A stretch of 64,000 bases of DNA from positions 645,001 to 709,000 of the forward strand of contig NC_135181.1 in NCBI RefSeq assembly GCF_041146795.1, read 5' to 3'. The translations under genes were made by a program, and so were the position numbers. Origin of the DNA: Maylandia zebra (Eukaryota; Chordata; Actinopteri; Cichliformes; Cichlidae). The notes beneath the pieces are model-generated. The model worked only from the letters and a program-made list of their open reading frames with translations. It made no database searches and had not been told where the DNA came from. Below are positions 42,173-54,902 of the stretch, piece after piece (the first letter of the stretch is position 1; every line of letters starts with the position of its first letter).

Positions 42173-44052
42173 GAGAGACTGAGGAACTCTAGTGGGTGGT
42201 GCAGGTGTCAGTTGTAGGACAATCAGATTAGCTGTAACAAACTGTGCTGTGATGAGATTGAAGCTGAAGGGCTTTTAAAAGCATTGATCTGGACGAGGGA
42301 AAGCCACTCCCACACCAAGTGAAGACTAATCCCTTTTTCTCTGAACTACAGAAAAGTTAAAGCGCCGTTCACCTCGACTCAAACTAAATTTAGCCTGCAT
42401 TAACGCTACGCTAACAGAAGCTGTAAAACAGAATCGGTAACATGACCACATCCTTTCCACTCTGTCGCAGCGCTGCTAATACCAGCAAAGTTGTCCTGAC
42501 ATGTTGTGCAGGCTTCATGCTTGTGCATGTTTGTCAAAGACAGCCTGTCTGCAGCCGGCTGTTACCATGGAAACAGAGAACTGAAAAATGCAGCGAGAAA
42601 GGTGAATGACTACCAGAGAGTGAGTATTTGCTCATGCGCTATTTTTGTGCACAGGTTGAAAACACCTTGGAAACGTGTTGGTTTTAGTGACCAGCAGCGG
42701 CTGCAGGAGCCTCGTGGAGCTGTGTGATGCCTTAAATATGTGGCATTTCATTGGAACTGTGCATCAGCGCGCTCATGTACGCCTATGGAGGCAGAGATCG
42801 TTACACAACTAAAATCATCATTTGCTAAAAATTTCAACTGAAGGTTTTAGTTTGTCACAAATGCTAATCTGACAAACTGTGTTAGCCATTTTAAGATGCC
42901 AGTGCAGTAGCAAGCAGAAGGTTTCCTGCTGTATTTTATCTACCGAAGCATCCAAGCTCAGCACCTGGGTAACGACGGCCCATTTTTAGAGACTTTTTCC
43001 TACTTAGGAAATCCAAATGGTAAAAGGTTCATTCCAAAATCACCATATGGGACTTTTTTTGGACTGTGGCTGAAATGAAACCCAACTCTAAATCTGGACA
43101 GCTTCTGCTGACCTGCTGAGGTCATCAGAAGGTCAGGTTAGGATCTGAGTTGACCTAATCTTGTGCCATACAAGTGTTTTTCTATAAAAGTCCTACAAAT
43201 AAAAAGATTCCAAGTGTTTTGTCTTTTAGTTGATGACACTGTTTCAGTTATATTGTTGGTTTATGATCAGAGCCTAAATAAAATGAATTTGCTAACGATC
43301 AGAAAAATCCAGAAAAATGGAAAAAATGAGGAAAAGGTTCAAAATAATTGTTATTTTGGATGCTTAAAGTCAACAGACTAAACATGCAGATTCGACCCAT
43401 CATCAACTTCATCAGGTCTTCATAAAAAAAAAACACAAAACAGTCCATCTCATATCCAAGTTTGACTGTTTTTTTCTATCAGGGAAACCAAATGTGCCTG
43501 TGAGGCAGATCATTTGTTTCCTGTGTGCTTTCCTGTCGTCCTGGATCTTTTCGTATTTCCTGAGCATGCGGACTGATCCAGGATGCTTGCGTCCCTTAAT
43601 GGGCATAAAACATTTGCAAACGACTTCAGTACAATAACATGGACATCAATAAAGTTGCTTGTTAAAGCACGAAGACTGTGTGAAGCAAACCACATGGAAG
43701 CAGCAGTGTGTCAGTGGGAGAAGCGCTCAGCAGCAGCAGCAGCTGCAGCCTGGGGTAAAGCCACTTTCATTTTCCCTGTGTGGGCGCCATCTTCTGGACA
43801 ACCGTGGTCATGTTTCCTGACGAGGCACAGGATGTTTTAACCCGAGTTTGAACTTGCCCCAGTGAACCTCTTAAACTAAAGCCTCGCTCTTTGGCTCCCA
43901 GAGATGATACATGAGATGGTGAATAGCTGTCTGTGTTACACGGTCACCTCTTGTTGTTTTCCTTTGTCTCCTCTCATTTACCAGAATCCCTCCGAGTGCT
44001 TCCCTTCAGGCCCAGAGTGAGCAGTTCCAGGTATCTTTTCTAATGTTGATAG
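42173..44052. other. Intergenic stretch, nothing recognised
   Basis: No exon, RNA gene or named repeat is supported on either strand. Confidence 0.45.
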
Positions 44053-44060
44053 ATATTCTG

Positions 44061-44569
44061 TGTAACAGTTGGTGAAATGTTAGTATTTGACCACTAGGCG
44101 GAGCTCTTGTAATGATAATGTAACTAACTCATTTTATTTTGTATGTTTTATTTTTGTGTTGAGCATGTTAACATTTTCCTTTTTTGCCTACCGGATTGGT
44201 GTACAGTTAATTTGATACATGGAAAATAGCCGGTTAATTTTGTAAATATAAGGTAAGGGCAGAGGTCACTTCCTGTTTTGGGAAGTAAGGTCAGAGAAGC
44301 TGCTCATGGTGACGGTCTAGCCGTGTGAATGTTAAAGAAGAAATAAGTCCTAAGTTCCAATTACACCGGTTTGTCTACTTGCAGGCCAAAGTGGTATGTT
44401 TGTTTATATTTTGTGAATTTTATATTGTAATATGTTTTAATGCTGAAATATAATTTTCTTGTACATTTGTATTCACCAGTTCTACGGTGTACCTGTACGT
44501 TAAGAGAAGCACAGTAAACATCAGTAAAGAAGAACTCTCGTGTCTCTCGTGTATGTGTACAAGCCGGCA
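44061..44569 (+). mobile_element. Probable solo LTR
   Basis: A 509-bp segment starts TGTAACAG and ends GGCA (TG...CA). It is flanked by a direct repeat TATTCTG (44054-44060 and 44570-44576; ATATTCTG if the terminal A is counted as target). No internal coding region is present. The repeat is longer than the 4-6 bp usual for LTR elements, so the class is not certain. Orientation is not established. Confidence 0.45.
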
Positions 44570-44576
44570 TATTCTG

Positions 44577-45031
44577 GTTTTACTGGTGTACTCTCTTTAT
44601 TTTTTTATTTTCATTTTTTTGCCTGCCCCGTTTGGCTCTTTTGCCATCAGAATTATTGTCTAAAGGCAAAGAAAGATGCCCAACAGATTTACTTTACCAA
44701 ATCAACCAACCCAGCCTTGCTGTATTGGTCTATTTGATTCGCCTTTTATTGTTTATTTTATTTTAATCTGCTAAATACGGGACAGACTTGACTGGGGAAA
44801 AGAAAAGGGAGAAAGAAAGAGGGAAAGAAAAACAGCGGGGAAGAGGAACGGTGATAAAGGGCAAAAAAACCAAAAACCAACAAAATAAGCAGACAAAAAA
44901 TACATCTGTCAATCACCTGGATCACCTGTTGAGAAAGAAAAAAGAGAAAACAAGCAGAAAAAAAAGAGCAATATAATAAACAACATCATTACCATGCTCT
45001 ATGGGAATATAACAGTAAATACTAAATATTA
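44577..45031. other. Low-complexity intergenic DNA
   Basis: A T-rich then A/G-rich stretch (poly-lysine/glutamate open frame at 44788-44976) with no gene character. Confidence 0.45.
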
Positions 45032-45176
45032 AAATGGCCTGCATTTGTATAGCGCTTTTCTAGTCCTTAAGGACCCCACAGCGCTTCACACTACATTCAG
45101 TCATTCACACACACATTCACGCACTGGCGATGGCAGCTACATTGTAGCCACAGCCGCCCATGGCGCACTGACATTG
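45032..45176 (-). mobile_element. SINE 3' fragment
   Basis: The reverse complement matches the body and tail of the SINE at 32537 (CATTTGTATAGCGCTTTTCT and TAGCCACAGCCGCCCATGG on the plus strand). The tRNA head is missing: a 5'-truncated copy. Confidence 0.75.
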
Positions 45177-45329
45177 TTGTGCAGCACGTAAGATCGACAG
45201 CACACAGTGTGCTTTAAGGTAGGAGCCAAAAAGGGTGTAGTTTGTGTGTGTGAGCACCCGTGTGTACACCTGTGAGCATGAGCGCGCTTGTTTTAAAAGG
45301 TTCCTTCATGTAATGATCTGCTAGAGCAG

Positions 45330-45424
45330 GGGTGGGCAATCTCAGTCCACGAGGGCCGGTGTCCCTGCAGTTTTAGACGTGTCCTCGAACCAACACAGCT
45401 GATTTAAATGGCTAAATTAGCTCC
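45330..45424. repeat. Half of a common fish repeat beginning CAGGGGTGGGCAATCTCAG
   Basis: CAGGGGTGGGCAATCTCAG followed by GAGGGCCGGTGTCCCTGCAG is a dispersed fish repeat end that I recognise by sequence. It is cut off at about 45424, where the MITE-like element begins; the other half is not found nearby. Confidence 0.5.
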
Positions 45425-46070
45425 TCAACGGCTGTATCCCAATTCAGGGTCTGCAGCCTTAAAGTACGCAGCCTCAACGATCCTCAAGGGCCATGTACTT
45501 AAAGACCACTAAGGCCGGAAGTGCGAGGCTTGTGAAATGGGACGGTCTAGCCTCTGTTGCGCTGCCCAAGTTGCCTAGCAACCATGATACTAACAGCTGG
45601 AAACGTGTCATACAGCTGTGTTTGACAGAGATGAAGGAGAAATCTTTTGTTCATTCGTTTGTTTGTTTCTACATGAGCTTTGATCATTCTCTGATTAAGC
45701 TCAGCTATTAAACAGCGAATATTTTAAAGTAAAGGCTTTAAAACCAAGTTAGTACAAACGTCACTGATGTCACATGACTTTGCCGACATGTGGCCACCAG
45801 TAATGTTTTCATGTTCTTCATTATTAAACATTTGCACATAAATAAGTGACATCATATTCAGTACTTACTTAAAGTTTACTCTTCGGCCGCCCCTCATCCG
45901 CCGTTTTTTTCGGCAAAATTATCCACACCCACCGCCGCGCTATGCATTCTGGGATATGTTGGGCCACGAAGTCTACACCGCCACGTCCTTAAAATTCAGG
46001 GAACTTAAGGACGCATTTGAGGGCCGCATTTCGAGCAGCCTTCGAATTGGGACAGCCTTCGTCGCGTCGC
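45425..46070. mobile_element. MITE-like element with imperfect terminal inverted repeats
   Basis: The left end reads GGCTGTATCCCAATTCAGGG. The right end, reverse-complemented, reads GGCTGTCCCAATTCGAAGG, so the two are inverted repeats with small indels; both continue with GCAGCC/GCTGC. No transposase is present. The superfamily and target duplication were not resolved. An X-box palindrome GTTGCCTAGCAAC lies inside at 45570-45582. Confidence 0.6.
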
Positions 46071-46074
46071 GGTG

Positions 46075-48165
46075 ACGATCGGAGCAATTAATCGGGAAGA
46101 CTGTAGATTTTGACCAGTTCATTGAGTAATCTGATATTCTTGCAAAAGAGTTTATCAATGCAATCACCCCAGAGATATTGGTTTGTGAGTTTTGGAGAAA
46201 AAGTAACACATCATCCGCATAAAGGCTGATTTTATGTTCCACGTTCTTGCATTTTATGCCCCTAATTACTGAATTCTGTCTAATTGCTGCTGCTAGTGGT
46301 TCAATAAAAATTGCAAACAGTGAAGGGGAGAGTGGGCATCCCTGCCTGGTGCCCCTCAGGAGACAGAAGCTGGAGGATGTCTGGTCATTTGTTCTAACAC
46401 AAGCTGTTGGGGAATTTTATAATATTTTTAACCAGTTGATGAAAGAGGATCCAAAACCAAATTTGTGTAAAGTTGCAAATAGAAATTTCCAGTTAACTCT
46501 GTCAAATGCTTTTTCTGCATCTAAAGAAAATATTGTAGTTTCTAGGTTTTTACTGTATGAGTAGTCTATCAAATTAAGTAATCTACGTGTATTTGTTGAT
46601 GAGTGCCGACCTTTTATGAAACCAGTTTGGTCAGGATGAATTAAGAGGGGGGTTATTTTCTCCAGTCTCTTTGAGAGAGCTTTGCAGATTATTTTAAGGT
46701 CTACATTTATAAGGGATATTGGACGATAGCTTGAGGGATATACAGGGTCTTTGCCTGGTTTTAGCAGGAGATTAATGTTTGCAGAATTCATATTTGATGG
46801 AAGTCTGCCCTTTTCTTTAATTTCCAACAACGTTCTGTAGAAAACTGGTGCTAGAATCGACCAGAATTCTTTGTAGAATTCTGCAGGAAAGCCGTCTGGA
46901 CCTGGAGCCTTATTATTGGGCATACTTATCAGGGCTTCCTGGAGTTCACCTGTGTCAGTGGTGAATCCAGTGCCATTGCTTGAGTGTCTAATAATTTTGG
47001 AAGAGTTATGTTGTCCAAAAACTGATCAATTTCTTTTTTAGATGGGTTTATTTGTGGTGAATACAACGTTTTATAGAAATCCCTGAAAATGTTGTTTATT
47101 TGTATCGGTTCATATAATGTGTTCCCAGATGAATCTTGAACAGCACATATAGTTGTTTTTTCTTTATTTATTTTTAGCTGGTTTGCTAGAAATTGACCTG
47201 ATTTATTACCATGTTCATAATTTTTTAGGTGTAGTCTTTGTACTAAGAATTTTGTTTTTTTATCAATTATCTCATTTAATTCTAGTTTTGTTTTGCGTAT
47301 TTTGTTCAATGTTTCCTGATCTTGGTGGGACGCGTAGGCTTCTTCTAGTGATTTGATGTTTTTTTCTAATTCCTGAATATTTTTGTTTTCTTTTTTCTTT
47401 TTATGTGATGAGAAAGAAATTATTTTACCTCTCATCACAGCTTTCCCTGCTTCCCATAGAACAGAAGCTGATGTTTCGGGAGTGTCATTATAGTTCAAAT
47501 ATGAAGTCCACTCTTTTTTAAAATATTTAATAAAGTCTTCATCTTTAAGTAGTGATATATTAAATCTCCAGTTTTTACTTGGCGTAGTATTATTCTTGTG
47601 CATTAGTGTTAAAGATACAGGAGCATGATCGCTGACAGCTATAGGATGAATCTCAGTGTCTGAAATGTCGTTCAGCAGTGAGCTGCTGACCAAAAAATAA
47701 TCCAGACGAGAGTAGGAGTGATGGACATGTGAGAAAAAAGTATATTCCTTACTGGTGGGGTGAAGGGAGCGCCATGCATCGCAAAGACCAAAGTCACTCA
47801 TATACTGTTTGATTATATTTGTGGACTGCCAATTACGCTGAGTTCCCGCTGTGTTGAGCCTATCCATGTCTTCATTTAGTCCAAGGTTGAGGTCGCCTCC
47901 AAGAACAAGTGTGCCATCTAAGTGTTCAGAGAGTGCACTGAAAAAACCGTGAAAGACTGAGGGATCGTCAACATTTGGACCATATACACTTGCAATACAT
48001 AGCTTTTTATCACGTAGATAGTTTAATGATTTGGCCGGGGAAGCTGCACTCTGGGCCTTCTTCATCACGAGATCCTGGAAGCACTGATCGATGTAATCTT
48101 GGAGAGCCTCTAAACTCTCCCCGTTGTTCTCCAGGGTGTTGGAGATGATTTAGACAAATGTTGTT
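46075..48165 (-). mobile_element. L1-like LINE fragment (endonuclease C-terminal part plus RT), inactive
   Basis: The minus strand reads endonuclease motifs (SVYGPN, GGDLNLGLN, SRLDYFLVSSSL, SDHAPVSLTL), then a coiled linker, then RT motifs: NNKAPGPDGFPAEFYKEFW, YRPISLINVDLKI, QTGFIKGRHS, SLDAEKAFDRVNW, GTRQGCPLSPSLFAIF and YADDVLLF. Frames change between 46929 and 46923 and again near 46417, and the 3' end beyond the YADD region is lost at the junction with the MITE-like element. The 5' end is also missing. About 38 in-frame residues upstream of the endonuclease part (48067-48160) do not look like L1. Confidence 0.9.
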
Positions 48166-49050
48166 AGTTATAAGACAATTGATAAGTGTATTTGGTAATA
48201 CTGAAGCTTAAAGGAGTTCGTTCAATTCTAAACTACCATTCGCTTTAATTTTCCGCCAAAATCTCCGGCGTCTGACGTCAGTTACAACATGAGTCACTTA
48301 CCGCCCTCTTCTCTGATGTGTGCTCTCTTTATGATGCTCAGACAGGCGGTGCATGTGTGTGTGTGCAGTCCCTGTGCAGCAGAGGTCAGAGGTGACAGCT
48401 ATGACTCTCCAGAGTGAGGTTGGAGCAGTCCTCAAAGACAATGCTGATACAACGATTTTCTATAAAAGTGACACCGGCTCATCGCTCTCTGTAATCTGCC
48501 TCCTGTGAACAGTGACTGTGAGACAGTTTGCATTTCCACTAAACGTGATGAACATCTCCTGTGTTTGCAGATGATGGTGGTGAGGAGAGGAAGCAGAGAC
48601 TGATGCTGGTTTTACAGTGTTCACAATGAAGCTACAGCTGTCTCTCGCTCTGCTGTGAGATGACTAATGAACATGGAGGTTTCTTTTTTACTCGTCCCTT
48701 TCTTTGTGTTTCCAGGTGACAAATGACTTTGGCATTCAAACAGATAACGTCACTATCATATCAATGGTTTACCTCGCTGTATAACACAAGCATTAGTTTA
48801 TTGCACCAACAGATCATCAACCTGACAAAATTCACCAAGCTGACAGATACGTGTGGACAGCACAAGTATTACAAAGCAGGACTACATGTCTGTTTATTTG
48901 CTTTATAGCGTCTTTGCTCTTAACACCTAATGCCTCGTTCTTCACGCCCGCCCAGCGGGGTGATGACGGGACCCCATCAGCCGTTTACACCTGAGGTTTA
49001 AAAAGGCTTTAACTCATCCAGGACCTTAAATCCCTGTGTCAGAGCAGAAG

Positions 49051-49100
<50 letters not shown>

Positions 49101-50307
49101 ACTTTATCAGACTTTCATTATGACATTATTAGTAGAAGATAAAACCCTTGTGCTTCTAAAGTCAGCGTTTGCTTTGAGACAGAACGTGTCATTGTGTCGG
49201 CACCGGCTCATTGGTTGGCACTAAAAAACTCAGTTTGACTGAATTCAAGTGCAAAATGTGATCCGGTTGGCACACGGCTGCAATGGGACAACATGTGACG
49301 TCTGTGAATCCTTTCCAGATACAGTGAATATAATGTGTTTACCTTTTCATTCATGCAGCATTTTTGCATAATGATGTATGAAATGAGTTCAGTCAGGTTG
49401 GGTTGCTGTGACTTACGCAAAGATCAGGAAGCGTTTCACGACTGATGAAATGTTGGCACGATTTACTATACTTTGCTTCCAAGCAGCCAGACTTTGTGCT
49501 GATGTTTCCCCAGGCTTTGTGAAGGTCTAATCCTTCAACCTGACCATTTACACCAGTGACACATTCACACACAAACTGTATTTAGAAGCACTTTGTTGCT
49601 AGCAGCCTGTCACAAAAACAGATCATCTGTTTCCATTTCTTTGGTTACATCTTTGAAGAAATGGCAACAATGACACCGTCTGACCGGCGTGAAAGAACAC
49701 CGGTTAGATGGTTCTCAAAGAGCTCTTAGCTGAAAACTTGGCATACCTCAACACAGAGTGCAGTGTGTCCTTAAAAAGATGAAGTACAGCCACATGAGCT
49801 GATGCTGTTGTACTGGTGTGTACTGGTCCCAGTAAAACAGCTCACTTTATTACAGATGCACTGATGTGAGCTTCCCTGCTGCAGTTGAGCATCAGTGCAG
49901 GAAAGTGTTTCCTGACATAATAATGATCACACACAATGATGGACACTTTCAATGACTCGGCATTAATGTACCTTTGAGCATTAGCAGGAGTCACCGGTGG
50001 CCTATAACAAGCTGCTCTGTAAGCCTATGACTGTATTATCTAAAGAAATGTCAGAGTAGAACGAGTGGTGGTTTCCTGAGTGTGTATGATTATGCTGAAC
50101 CCGTGTTTTTGAATATTGAGTCAACAGATTATTAAACAGTTTCTCTAATAGCTTTGGGTTCATCTAAAGTGAAATGTTACGCTTCTCAAACGAGACCATG
50201 ACTTGTTCCATCACTACCCTGCAGATGCTCCTCCAGGGCTTTGGGGGTGTTTCAATTTCAAATCACACTGTAGAGAAGGTGTCGCGAAATCAATCAATGT
50301 AGAGCAG
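48166..50307. other. Intergenic stretch, nothing recognised
   Basis: It contains a (CA)n tract at 49060-49098. No exon was supported on either strand. Confidence 0.45.
49060..49098. repeat. (CA)n microsatellite
   Basis: Uninterrupted dinucleotide run. Confidence 0.95.
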
Positions 50308-50954
50308 TGTCACAAACCACGGAGGCCCCAGAAAAGTGCAATCAAACGGTCAGTTTATTAACAGCCCGGAGAAAACATCAGCATATGTCTTCTGACAAAA
50401 ATACAGTGAGACACCAAATGAGTTGAGGCCTCAGGCCTGACACATTCCTAGATTATATGTGTTATATGTGTTGTAAGCATGCATGCAGTCAACCTTCTAT
50501 GTTCTCATCTTCCCTCAGCATGTATCACCTGGACAGTCACGCCAGTGAAGCTTAAGACCCTTAATGGACGGAACATCAACTCTGAATAAGCACAAATGCA
50601 ATGTGTATAAAATACTTCTGGCTGTACCTGTAATAAAAGTTAACATAATAGAAGGATCCTTAACTAAACATCCTCAATAAACAACTTTAATGCAATATCA
50701 ATACTGTGAGAAATATTATTAAATGGAATAATGCAGTAAAGAATGTTATTAATGCAATTATAATGATTCAAGTTATATGGCAGCAATAAAAGAATTTCTG
50801 GATCTCCACAAAGGCCACGGCAAAGATGACCCACTTACCTCGCACCGCACCATCAGCTCACCCTTACATCCATACGGACACCATATGGAGATGGAATCTC
50901 TTAGAAATCCTCAAATAAATCAGCTATAACATTCAGCTCTCCTCTGCAGAAGCA
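50308..50954 (-). mobile_element. Possible solo LTR
   Basis: A 647-bp segment with TG...CA termini is flanked by GAGCAG on both sides (50302-50307 and 50955-50960). On the minus strand an AATAAA lies about 45 bases before the 3' terminus, as expected for an LTR R region. No coding region is present. The 6-bp duplication could be coincidental. Confidence 0.4.
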
Positions 50955-52683
50955 GAGCAGGTCAAATCTATAACTGAAGCTGAAACTCAAGCCCTGAATG
51001 TTGATCAGCACGCTCCTCTCACGCTCCAGGGTAGCCAACAATGAGAGTTTCTGAGCAGTAACATGGACACGATGGTGTTCATCAATTCAGACCAGACGGA
51101 CCGCAGCTTTTTCCTGTGCTGCCATCAACATCTCCACACTGCTACAGCATTTGGTGTTTCATATTAGTTAGTGTTTAACAAACGAGACATATTCTAGCAT
51201 TCCTTATTCTCTGTCATATAATTAAAGACTGGTTTGTGCTCGTTACTGTGGTCGAAATATCAAATAGCAATGTCCACAAATGTACAAGTAATCAGTATGA
51301 GCTCAAAGCTCAGCTTCAGACTACTCTCAGGTCAGACATTTTTTCTAATGTCGGCTCTGTGTGTCGTCATAAAGAGGTGATTTCCCTGATATAGACGTCC
51401 AAGGTTAGCGAGCTAAGACAGCCTGTTTGAGACAGTGGATGAACTTCACTAAAGAGCTCCTCCCTCTCGACTCTGCAGCACTGTGTGGGTGTTTCTGTCA
51501 TCGTTTCAATAGGATTGGATGTAAAAACAGACAGTTATATTTTCTTATTGATAAACGCCTTTTATTCACAGCCACAAACCTTCCAATGACAATAATAATC
51601 CCGCCCACAGCAGCTGTAACAGATGAAGCGAGCGGCCACAGAGACTTCCTGTTAGAGTCACCTTCAAACACCACAGCAGCTGCTGATACACACATGAACG
51701 TTTCTGCTGTGGTTCATTAACAACACTCTTAACAGCTGGTTATCATTCGTGAAAAGCTCTAAGAGTAAATCACTGACTGACTAATTAGAGTAGCACAGTT
51801 TTCATTTCATTTCAGACATGCAGCGGCGCAGTAAGGGCATGCAACGGAGACTTCAGGAATATTAACAGTCCAGATTAAGTCAGTATTTATAGCTGGAATA
51901 ACTCGACTTGGATTTCCAACTCAGGAAGTCAGAGCAGCGCCCAGTTAACAATCCAAGATGGTGGCTGTGAACGTAAACAGCATTCAGACTGTAAAACGAC
52001 TGTGTTACAGCTGTTGTGTGTTTGTGACTTGCTAATAAGCCGTATCCAGAGCACTGAGCAGCAGACACATGATCGTGCTGCAGTGGTGCTTTTAAATGCA
52101 AACAAACAAGTATTGCAGTGTTTTGCTAAAGATACATGAACGCTAAAAAGCGAAAGGTTTTCGTGCTTTTCTGACTTTGCTGCTGGAACCGGAATCGATG
52201 CTGAGCCAAAACGATGCAGCCATGACCATAAAACAGAAGCGAGTGAAGCTGAAAGAAACTAAAATTCTCCATAAACCTGAGAGGCTGCAGGATCGGGCTC
52301 ATAACACATCAGCACTCGCCTCTCTCGTCACGTTATCTGCAGTTTCATCCATTGTTCAGATAATAATCCTGCCCTCAGCAGTGTTAACAAGGCCCGTAAT
52401 CCTCTAAAAGCCTTCTCTTTTGACTCTTGCTAAGTGACCTGTTATTTTTAGAGCAGTCACTGCCGGGGCATGCTGGTGTTTGCTTTAGGATAAGTAAATG
52501 TGCATCTCAGGCTGATCAACGAGGCTAATCAGTTAAGAAGAGAACGGAGAGACTGACAGCACTCCATGGAAACCGTACCTCGCTTTGTTCTCTGTTCCTC
52601 TACCAAGTGACAATTAAGTGGGGTGAGAGACCTTCAAACAGCAGGAGAGAGAGAAACACTAACAGAAAGAGAGCGATGAGTTA

Positions 52684-52687
<4 letters not shown>
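50955..52687. other. Intergenic stretch, nothing recognised
   Basis: No exon, RNA gene or named repeat is supported. Confidence 0.45.
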
Positions 52688-52719
<32 letters not shown>

Positions 52720-52769
52720 ACACACTCACACTCACACACACACACACACACACTCACACACACACACAC

Positions 52770-52803
<34 letters not shown>

Positions 52804-52816
52804 ACACACACACACT

Positions 52817-52891
<75 letters not shown>

Positions 52892-52940
52892 ACACACTCA
52901 CACTCACACACACACACACACACACTCACACACACACACA

Positions 52941-52985
<45 letters not shown>

Positions 52986-53029
52986 ACACACACACTCACA
53001 CACACACACACACTCACACACACACACAC

Positions 53030-53095
<66 letters not shown>

Positions 53096-53145
53096 ACACA
53101 CTCACACTCACACACACACACACACACACTCACACACACACACAC

Positions 53146-53179
<34 letters not shown>

Positions 53180-53188
53180 ACACACACT

Positions 53189-53235
<47 letters not shown>
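52688..53235. repeat. Long (CA)n/CTCACA composite microsatellite
   Basis: About 550 bases of CA repeat regularly interrupted by TC (CACACTCACA). The resulting 210-codon His/Thr frame is an artefact. Confidence 0.97.
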
Positions 53236-53237
<2 letters not shown>

Positions 53238-54902
53238 GACCTGTCTCCTCATCTCCCCCCACCTGTTTGATAAGTGGCTTCTTCCTCCTGCTACTGTAGC
53301 AAAGACATATTTTAGGCCCACATCCACAGTTAGAAACAGGTCCAGGTGGTGACCCGCTGAGCAAACGAAGAGTCAGGTTCACGCTGCTCTGACCTTTGAC
53401 CCCTGCAGGCACATAGGTTTTACATGCTCTCCAGAGAGGTACAGGGTCTTTCTTCTTGAAACTTCTTCTGTTGGGTGTTTGTGGGGTGGGGGGGCGACTA
53501 CTACTGAGGCCCAGTTAACAAAAAGTAGCCTGGGTGTACGGCTGCTGTTAGCCTCTCGGCTGTGGGGCTGTGTGATTGCACATATAAATATCTGTTTTCA
53601 AATGTTGGCTTACAGGAAATGCTGCTAGTCTGCAATAAGGTGTAAACGGCTACTTTTGGATTTTTCTGCCCAACAACTAGAGTTGAGTCTGAGAAACAGC
53701 TCTACCGTCTCAGTCAAGAGTCTGTATTTTATTTTTAGATGTAATCATATTTCCACCAATTGAGTCGTGCCCCTCTAATTGTGTAAAAATTCTATGCACT
53801 ATTTCTCCTGCCAAAATCAACTTGTACTTCTTTTTCTTGCATGGGCTCGAATTATTTCATCTCACTGTAACATGTGGTTTGAATCAATCAAGCTTCTATA
53901 GCTCGTGGCAACATGTGACACGCTGACCTGTAACGTAGCGGTACACGAACATGTGAGATGTTGTTTCCCAGTGTTGGTTCAAATCTCTTCCACTATGTTT
54001 TTGGCACCTGTGAGGGAAATATACATTTATATATATGTGCATAGAGTGCATTAAAGAGGACAAATAAGTAGACAAACAGGGTTCTTATTGTCACATGTAG
54101 CTGATCTTCCAGGAATAGAAAATCTTTCCTCCCTGAGGCACAAAGCTAGACATGACGCGCTGGCATCTTTTGAAAAGACTGTAATGATATTATGCGAGGA
54201 CAGGAAAAAGCAATTTACAGGCGTCAGTGATAACAGGAAACCTTCTGAGGATCACAAGTCTCCTCAATTTGCAGAAACTGGGTTGGATTAGTTCAGCCTG
54301 CTCTCAGGGGCAAACAGGGAGAAGTGAACTCCACCTCTCTGATCTTGAGGCCTGTCGGCTGACCGCCACACTCCCATAAACTAAGGCCAGACCTCTGCCA
54401 CGCCTTTGATCGCTCTACACCTCGCAGAGCTGCTTCCCATATATCACTGCTTTGAAGGAGCGCTCAGTGATTTTATGATTTACTGCATTCCTCGTGTGTT
54501 TGAGCAGTGTTTTCTTAGCAGCAGTTGGTAACTCTTCAAGCGCTCCTCATACACAAAAAAAAGGTACACCATTGAAATAACACCTCTAAATAAGAGCCAA
54601 ATGTAAGTGCTGTTATTTGTAGTGACATGTATCACATGACTTGGTGGCACTGTCACTTGGTGTTCGCTCTCTCTGTGTAGAGTATCACTTCCTGTTCCTG
54701 CTCAAACACAGTGGTGTTTCTGAGTAGCTTATCTGCTTAGCAATTTAATTAAAAACTGTAAGATACATTCTTTTCTCATAGTATAATCTTCACGTGCTTT
54801 ATCCGAAGCACACTCTCTGTGTACTCACTACCTAACTTATAGCCAAAGTATTCACTCACTGTGTCTCTACAGTTTTGGTAGCTTAGCTTAGCTCGTAGCA
54901 CC
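53236..54902. other. Intergenic stretch, nothing recognised; right end is probable LINE 5' UTR
   Basis: No host exon is supported. The last 100 or so bases before 54903 (TTAGCTTAGCTCGTAGCACC) are likely the 5' UTR of the L2-type ORF1 that follows. Confidence 0.45.

Noticed and set aside
44788-44976. 62-codon Lys/Glu-rich frame
   Set aside because: Purine-rich low-complexity sequence without any other coding evidence.
52607-53239. 210-codon open frame of His/Thr repeats
   Set aside because: It is the translation of a CA microsatellite.
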